Of a DNA stretch of 64,000 bases, positions 62,232 through 64,000 are shown piece after piece. The stretch spans positions 60,933-124,932 of the forward strand of contig JADLCM010000003.1 in the NCBI GenBank assembly GCA_020847175.1, given 5' to 3'. A program made the position numbers and the translations under genes. Below the pieces are notes generated by a model. That model ran no database searches and was not told the origin of the DNA. It saw only the letters and a program-made list of their open reading frames with translations. Positions within the stretch are counted from its first letter, which is position 1, and each line of letters starts with the position of its first letter. The DNA comes from Phycisphaerales bacterium (GTDB lineage: Bacteria > Planctomycetota > Phycisphaerae > Phycisphaerales > UBA1924).

Positions 62232-62237
62232 TATAGT
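62232..62237 (+). promoter_or_regulatory. Candidate -10 box of tRNA-Pro
   Basis: TATAGT lies 8 bp before the 5' end of the tRNA, a spacing that places the transcript start close to the tRNA. No good -35 box at 17 bp is seen. Confidence 0.4.
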
Positions 62238-62245
62238 GGGTTGAC

Positions 62246-62319
62246 CGGGGTGTAGCGCAGCTTGGTAGCGCGTCTCGTTCGGGACGAGAAGGTCGCAGGT
62301 TCAAATCCTGTCACCCCGA
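62246..62319 (+). tRNA. tRNA-Pro (anticodon CGG)
   Basis: A complete 74-nt cloverleaf without encoded CCA. The acceptor stem CGGGGTG pairs with CACCCCG. The D-arm is GCGC around AGCTTGGTA and GCGC. The anticodon stem TCTCG pairs with CGAGA around TTCGGGA (anticodon CGG, Pro), and the T-arm GCAGG/CCTGT encloses TTCAAAT. Its 3' end lies 118 bp before an integrase gene in the same direction, as is usual for a tRNA used as an attachment site. Confidence 0.93.
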
Positions 62320-62437
62320 TTTCCCGTAAGTCCCGCCGAATCCGCGAGTTGCGGATACCCGTCGAAAGGCGACGGAGCGGCCAGGGTCGCACAAACGCGC
62401 GGTGTCACACCGCGCTGCGACGCTTGGAGGCTCCCCG

Positions 62438-63835
62438 ATGCCCAAGACGCCCGCGTACCGCAAGCGCTCCGGATACGACCAGGCCATCGTCACCCTCTCC
62501 GACTCAAAGACCAAGAAGCGCCGCGACTTCTGGCTTGGCCCGCACGGCTCGGCCGAGAGCCGGGAGATGTACCACCGCCTCATCGCCGCGTGGGAATCGG
62601 CGGGCCGGCAACTCCCCGAACCCGCGGAGTTCATGCCCGGGTCGGCCGCAGGGCACGCCCCGGCGCGGCATCGGCGGGGGACACTCCATGCATCGCCCGA
62701 CGAGGACCGGGTCACGGTGGCCGAGATCGTGCGGGCCTACTGGGCATGGGCCAGGGCGAACCACCGCGCAAAGCGGGCGAGCAACGTGAAGGCCACACTC
62801 CGGTTGCTCCGCCGGCTGGACGGCACAACCGCGGCGGAGGACTTCGGGCCTCGGCGGCTGCGCCTCGTACGCGATGCGATGGTGCTCGGCGATGCCGAGG
62901 CCGACCCGCCGCGCGAGCCTTGGTCGCGGCGGACCGCGAACGAGCGGGTGCGCATCATCACGGCCATGTTCCGGTGGGCGGCCGCGCAGGAGATGATCCC
63001 GCCAACCGTGCCGCAGGCACTGTCGATGCTGGAGCCGCTCAAGCGGGGTCAGAGCGCAGCAACCGAGCCCGCACGGGTCCGCCCCGTCGAGGTTCACGTC
63101 ATCGAAGCCACCAAGCGGCATGTCAGCAGGCAAGTCGCCGCGCTCATCGACTTGCAGCTGCTCACCGGCGCGCGACCGGGCGAGTTGCTGCGGCTGCGGG
63201 CCTGCGATATCGATCGGTCCGATCCCGAAGTCTGGTCCACAACCCTCGCGACGCACAAGAACGCCCACCGCGGGCATGAGCGTGTGGTTTACTTCGGCCC
63301 TGAGGCCCGGCGGGTGCTTCTGGGCTTCATGGCGGGCCGCCATCCCGATGTGTTCCTGTTCTCGCCTTCGGAGGCGGAAACCGAACGCCGCGAGCGCCTG
63401 CACGCCGCGCGACGGACTCCGCTCACGTACGGGAATCGCCCCGGGACCAACCGGCGCGAGCGGCCCGCCCGCCCGGCCGGAGACTGCTACACAACCGATT
63501 CGTACCGGCGGGCCATCGAGCGTGCGTGCGACATCACCTTCCCGCCCCCCGAGCATCTGCGGGCACGGCTCCACGCAAACGGCCGCCGCGAGACGGAGGC
63601 GGAGTGGAGACAGCGGCTGACGGCCAAGGAACGTGCGGAGCTTGAGGGCTGGCGGAAGGCCCACCGCTGGCACCCACACCAACTCAGGCACACCGCCGCG
63701 ACCCGAATCCGCCGCGAGTGCGGGCTGGAGGCCGCCCAGTTGGTCTTGGGACACTCGTCGGCCCTGGTCACCGAGGCGGTGTACGCGGCCCGCGACCAAC
63801 ATAAGATCGTGGAGGTGGTGCGGCGAATGGGGTAA
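62438..63835 (+). CDS. Tyrosine-type site-specific integrase
   Basis: A 465-residue integrase. An N-terminal part (about 1-100) precedes a core-binding SAM-like domain (VTVAEIVRAYWAWARANHRAKR). The catalytic domain has the conserved Arg in TGARPGELLRLRACDID (about residue 246), the HxxR in HQLRHTAATR (about 413-422), the His in LGHSS and the nucleophile Tyr in VYAARD (about 448). GGAGG precedes the ATG at 62438; a frame open to 62402 is not used. All catalytic residues are present. It sits directly downstream of tRNA-Pro, which it probably targets. Confidence 0.92.
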   Translation: MPKTPAYRKRSGYDQAIVTLSDSKTKKRRDFWLGPHGSAESREMYHRLIAAWESAGRQLPEPAEFMPGSAAGHAPARHRRGTLHASPDEDRVTVAEIVRAYWAWARANHRAKRASNVKATLRLLRRLDGTTAAEDFGPRRLRLVRDAMVLGDAEADPPREPWSRRTANERVRIITAMFRWAAAQEMIPPTVPQALSMLEPLKRGQSAATEPARVRPVEVHVIEATKRHVSRQVAALIDLQLLTGARPGELLRLRACDIDRSDPEVWSTTLATHKNAHRGHERVVYFGPEARRVLLGFMAGRHPDVFLFSPSEAETERRERLHAARRTPLTYGNRPGTNRRERPARPAGDCYTTDSYRRAIERACDITFPPPEHLRARLHANGRRETEAEWRQRLTAKERAELEGWRKAHRWHPHQLRHTAATRIRRECGLEAAQLVLGHSSALVTEAVYAARDQHKIVEVVRRMG

Positions 63836-63887
63836 TATTCCCAGTGCCTGCATTACATCGCACTCGCGCTCAGAGGCTAGAGCGGTT

Positions 63888-64000
63888 CTAATCCAGGCGT
63901 GGCGAGTATCCGCAGTGTTTGAAGCAGTTGGCGGCATCGGCTGGCGTGACCTGGTCGAGGACTGACTGCATGGCGTTCCAGAGCGCTTCGACGGTTCGGC
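63888..64000 (-). mobile_element. IS630-type transposase, C-terminal fragment (cut by the window)
   Basis: On the minus strand, 36 residues (RTVEALWNAMQSVLDQVTPA then DAANCFKHCGYSPRLD) end at TAG 63888-63890. The pattern TxEELW...LLDxxTPxECxNYFxHxGY is the typical C-terminus of IS630-family transposases. The element continues beyond position 64000, so its length and inverted repeats cannot be checked. GCTAGAGCGGTTC just outside the stop may belong to its end. Confidence 0.8.

Noticed and set aside
1..64000. CRISPR arrays, rRNA genes and phage structural genes
   Set aside because: No regularly spaced direct repeats with unique spacers, no rRNA-like sequence and no phage structural proteins were seen.

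Overview
The window is GC-rich, bacterial, and most probably from a planctomycete of the Phycisphaerae type. The taxonomy is inferred from several traits seen together: short C-terminal sorting tags ending in runs of arginine (PEP-CTERM-like), a TIGR03790-type secreted protein with a dockerin-like end, an FG-GAP secreted protein, an archaeal-type class I aldolase, a class II DAHP synthase, and a complete clade II (Sec-type) nitrous oxide reductase cluster. No rRNA or other decisive marker is present.

Layout. 1-1.05 kb: the end of a 3-keto-disaccharide hydrolase-like gene and a DUF1801 gene. 1.2-10.3 kb: a nos operon, nosC-nosZ-nosB-nosD-nosF-nosY-nosL, followed by an Rrf2-type regulator and an unfamiliar cysteine-rich lipoprotein. 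10.4-17.8 kb, opposite strand: a tripartite ABC efflux operon (outer-membrane factor, adaptor, ATPase, two FtsX-type permeases, OB-fold-like lipoprotein) with a small Cys-rich protein gene upstream. 17.9-21.8 kb: sugar isomerase/epimerase-like protein, DCC thioredoxin-fold protein, parB without parA, a Nudix gene carrying a perfect parS inside its coding sequence, an orphan kinase-like ATPase and a zinc-ribbon membrane protein. 21.9-25.7 kb: an envelope-sugar locus with an epimerase and WaaE-like glycosyltransferases, one of them a fusion with a decayed extra domain. 25.7-33.1 kb: three matching 33-nt hairpins, a GH29 fucosidase, DUF167, a CLC transporter bracketed by a 140-bp direct repeat, and the TIGR03790/dockerin protein. 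33.4-39.2 kb: a frameshifted small gene, aldolase, DAHP synthase, an H1-like basic protein and two PEP-CTERM proteins. 39.4-47.5 kb: housekeeping genes dnaE, gltX and an EF-G paralogue. 47.6-56.1 kb: secreted papain-like protease, orphan sugar-binding lipoprotein, SDR, FG-GAP protein, GbsR/MarR-like regulator, coaC-rpoZ, DUF3553 and a coiled-coil protein. 56.2-60.8 kb: a PilZ-receiver gene, its degenerate paralogue, and glmS. 60.9-64 kb: a radical SAM gene, tRNA-Pro(CGG), a tyrosine integrase directly downstream of the tRNA, and the tail of an IS630-type transposase, which together look like the edge of an integrated element.

How the genes work together. The nos genes encode periplasmic N2O reductase (NosZ), its presumed electron donor and membrane partner (NosC, NosB), and the copper-site maturation machinery (NosDFY, NosL). 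The Rrf2 protein and the Cys-rich lipoprotein are likely regulatory and metal-handling additions. There is no nosR. The neighbouring divergent efflux operon may be linked to metal or envelope homeostasis, but its substrate cannot be read from sequence. The mutually related observations most worth following are the nos accessory proteins, the REP-like hairpin trio, the flanking repeats around the CLC gene, the PilZ-receiver paralogue pair and the tRNA-Pro/integrase boundary.
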